A DNA stretch of 64,000 nt from M3007 sp031425035 (GTDB lineage Bacteria; Bacteroidota; Bacteroidia; Chitinophagales; Saprospiraceae): the NCBI GenBank assembly GCA_031425035.1, contig JANPIN010000109.1, positions 70,841 to 134,840 of the forward strand. Reading direction: 5' to 3'. Position numbers and translations under genes: made by a program. Below the pieces are notes generated by a model. It did no database searches. It had not been told where the DNA came from and saw only the letters and a list, made by a program, of their open reading frames with translations. This document shows, piece by piece, positions 62,821 through 64,000 of this stretch. Each line of letters begins with the position of its first letter. The stretch's first letter is position 1.

Positions 62821-63831
62821 ATGGTTAAAATAGGCAACATCGAGCTGGGAGAGTTTCCACTCTTGCTCGCACCCATGGAAGACGTGAGCGATCCGCCGTT
62901 TCGTAAACTCTGTAAAGAACAGGGCGCGGATATGGTTTATACCGAATTTATCAGCGCCGACGGACTGGTGCATGATGCGATGAAGAGTTTTCAGAAGCTC
63001 GATATTTTCGATTACGAGCGACCCATCGGCATCCAATACTTTGGTGGTCAGCTGGAAAGTATGATCGAAGCGGCGGCCATCATCGAATCCAAAAACCCGG
63101 ATGTCATCGATATTAATTTTGGCTGCCCGGTCGCGAAAGTGGCCTGTCGCATGGCCGGCGCCGGTCTCCTGCGCGACATTCCGCAAATGATCAAACTGAC
63201 AGAAGCTGTCGTGAAAAGCACCAATCGGCCGGTAACGGTCAAAACCCGGCTCGGCTGGGACGACTCCACCATCAATATTCTGGAAGTTGCCGAACGCCTG
63301 CAGGACGTGGGCATCAAAGCCCTGAGTATTCATGGCCGTACCCGCGCCCAGATGTATAAAGGCGAGGCCGACTGGTCATGGATCGCTAAAGTGAAGGAAA
63401 ATCAGCGGATGCATATCCCCATTTTCGGCAATGGCGACGTCGACACCCCGGAAAAAGCCCTCGATTATCGCCGGCGCTACGGCGTGGACGGTATTATGAT
63501 CGGTCGCGCCAGCATCGGTTATCCCTGGATTTTCCGGGAAATCAAACACTATTTCGCGACCGGTGAGCTGCTGCCCGCGCCAGATGTACAAGAGCGCGTT
63601 CGCGTGGCACGTCAGCACCTGCTGCATAGCCTGGCCTGGAAAGGACCGAAACTCGGCGTGCTGGAAATGCGCCGCCACTACGCGCCCTATCTCCGTGATT
63701 TACCGCATATTAAACCTTACCGCGCCCGTCTGGTCACCGAAATGGAACCGGAAGCCCTGCTCGCTATTCTGGACGAAGTGGAAGAAGTATATGGAAATAT
63801 GTTGGTGCTGGAAGGAATGAATGAGGAATAA
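62821..63831 (+). CDS. dusB: tRNA-dihydrouridine synthase (DusB-like)
   Basis: 336 residues. TIM-barrel flavoprotein that reduces uridine to dihydrouridine in the tRNA D-loop with NADPH. Signatures APMEDVSDPPFRKLCKEQGA, DINFGCPVAKVACRMAGAGL (active Cys), SIHGRTRAQMYKG and GIMIGRASIGYPWIF are seen, with a helical C-terminal tRNA-binding part. Divergent from lysC with 92 bp between. Confidence 0.92.
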   Translation: MVKIGNIELGEFPLLLAPMEDVSDPPFRKLCKEQGADMVYTEFISADGLVHDAMKSFQKLDIFDYERPIGIQYFGGQLESMIEAAAIIESKNPDVIDINFGCPVAKVACRMAGAGLLRDIPQMIKLTEAVVKSTNRPVTVKTRLGWDDSTINILEVAERLQDVGIKALSIHGRTRAQMYKGEADWSWIAKVKENQRMHIPIFGNGDVDTPEKALDYRRRYGVDGIMIGRASIGYPWIFREIKHYFATGELLPAPDVQERVRVARQHLLHSLAWKGPKLGVLEMRRHYAPYLRDLPHIKPYRARLVTEMEPEALLAILDEVEEVYGNMLVLEGMNEE

Positions 63832-63840
63832 TATTAGTTG

Positions 63841-63880
63841 GTTCAGAGGGGTTTAGAAAGGTTTAGAGGGGTTTAGAGGC
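63841..63880. repeat. Four 10-bp tandem repeats
   Basis: GTTCAGAGGG, GTTTAGAAAG, GTTTAGAGGG and GTTTAGAGGC stand in direct succession just after the dihydrouridine synthase gene. Similar words (GGTTTAGAAGGGTTTAAG on the minus strand) occur at 57693-57722. Confidence 0.6.
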
Positions 63881-64000
63881 TAACGATTACCCACAAAACC
63901 ACCAAATTGATTTTTTTTGATAACTCTCTAAAAATCAAAATCTTGTATGGATTATTGGAACGCGGATTATACGGATTGAACGGATTTTCACAGATTTATT

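Overview
The window looks like chromosome of a Bacteroidota bacterium, probably of the Saprospiria. Supporting signs are five large exported proteins with type IX secretion (T9SS) C-terminal sorting domains, a PorP/SprF-type protein, a TonB receptor paired with a DUF4249 lipoprotein, a bacillithiol-type YtxJ, a GH97 enzyme, and TAnnTTTG promoter -7 elements close to many start codons. No ribosomal or phylogenetic marker gene is present, so the class is inferred.

Region 1 (1 to about 7490) is accessory DNA with short unfamiliar genes and almost no recognisable metabolism. It holds a leftward three-gene membrane-protein set (26-2653), a pair of palindromic operators in the divergent promoter (2663-2722), a degenerate 58-bp repeat array (2988-3338), a HEPN-like gene with a small partner (3601-4337), a strong two-sided terminator, a Cro/CI-type regulator (4699-5172), and a rightward cassette of very small genes (5340-6936). 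It ends near a tRNA-Arg(CCG) gene (7491-7562), a common insertion point. No integrase lies in the window and the left edge is not visible.

Region 2 (7647-22746) is core chromosome: plsC, ytxJ with a tiny lipoprotein gene, an alpha-amylase-like enzyme, an AP2/degenerate-HNH protein, miaE and a SpoU methyltransferase fired from one shared mini-promoter, a 1672-residue T9SS type B adhesin-like protein, then dut, a sugar nucleotidyltransferase, a TPR protein and a THUMP methyltransferase on one strand.

Region 3 (22893-43648) is rich in surface and nutrient functions: a 1509-residue T9SS type A repeat protein, an ASPIC/UnbV lipoprotein, a metallophosphoesterase, an AhpD-like protein, a Pif1-like helicase, a TonB receptor plus DUF4249 lipoprotein, a GH97 glucosidase, a CotH/P-domain T9SS protein and a membrane glycosyltransferase.

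Region 4 (43714-63831) starts with an IS200-like Y1 transposase next to a palindromic repeat cluster. It continues with a deoxynucleoside kinase and a FolK carrying an unusual 180-residue Arg/Ser-rich N-terminal tail, a coiled-coil lipoprotein, a 2057-residue SprB-repeat protein followed by PorP/SprF, purE, a probable conflict-system effector (EAD11-like + trypsin-like + TIR-like, 56013-57548), a fifth T9SS protein, an aspartate kinase and a tRNA-dihydrouridine synthase.

The best candidates for new biology are the EAD-protease-TIR protein, the operator pair and 58-bp array of the island, the tailed FolK, the symmetric miaE/spoU promoter and the AP2 protein that has lost its nuclease histidine.
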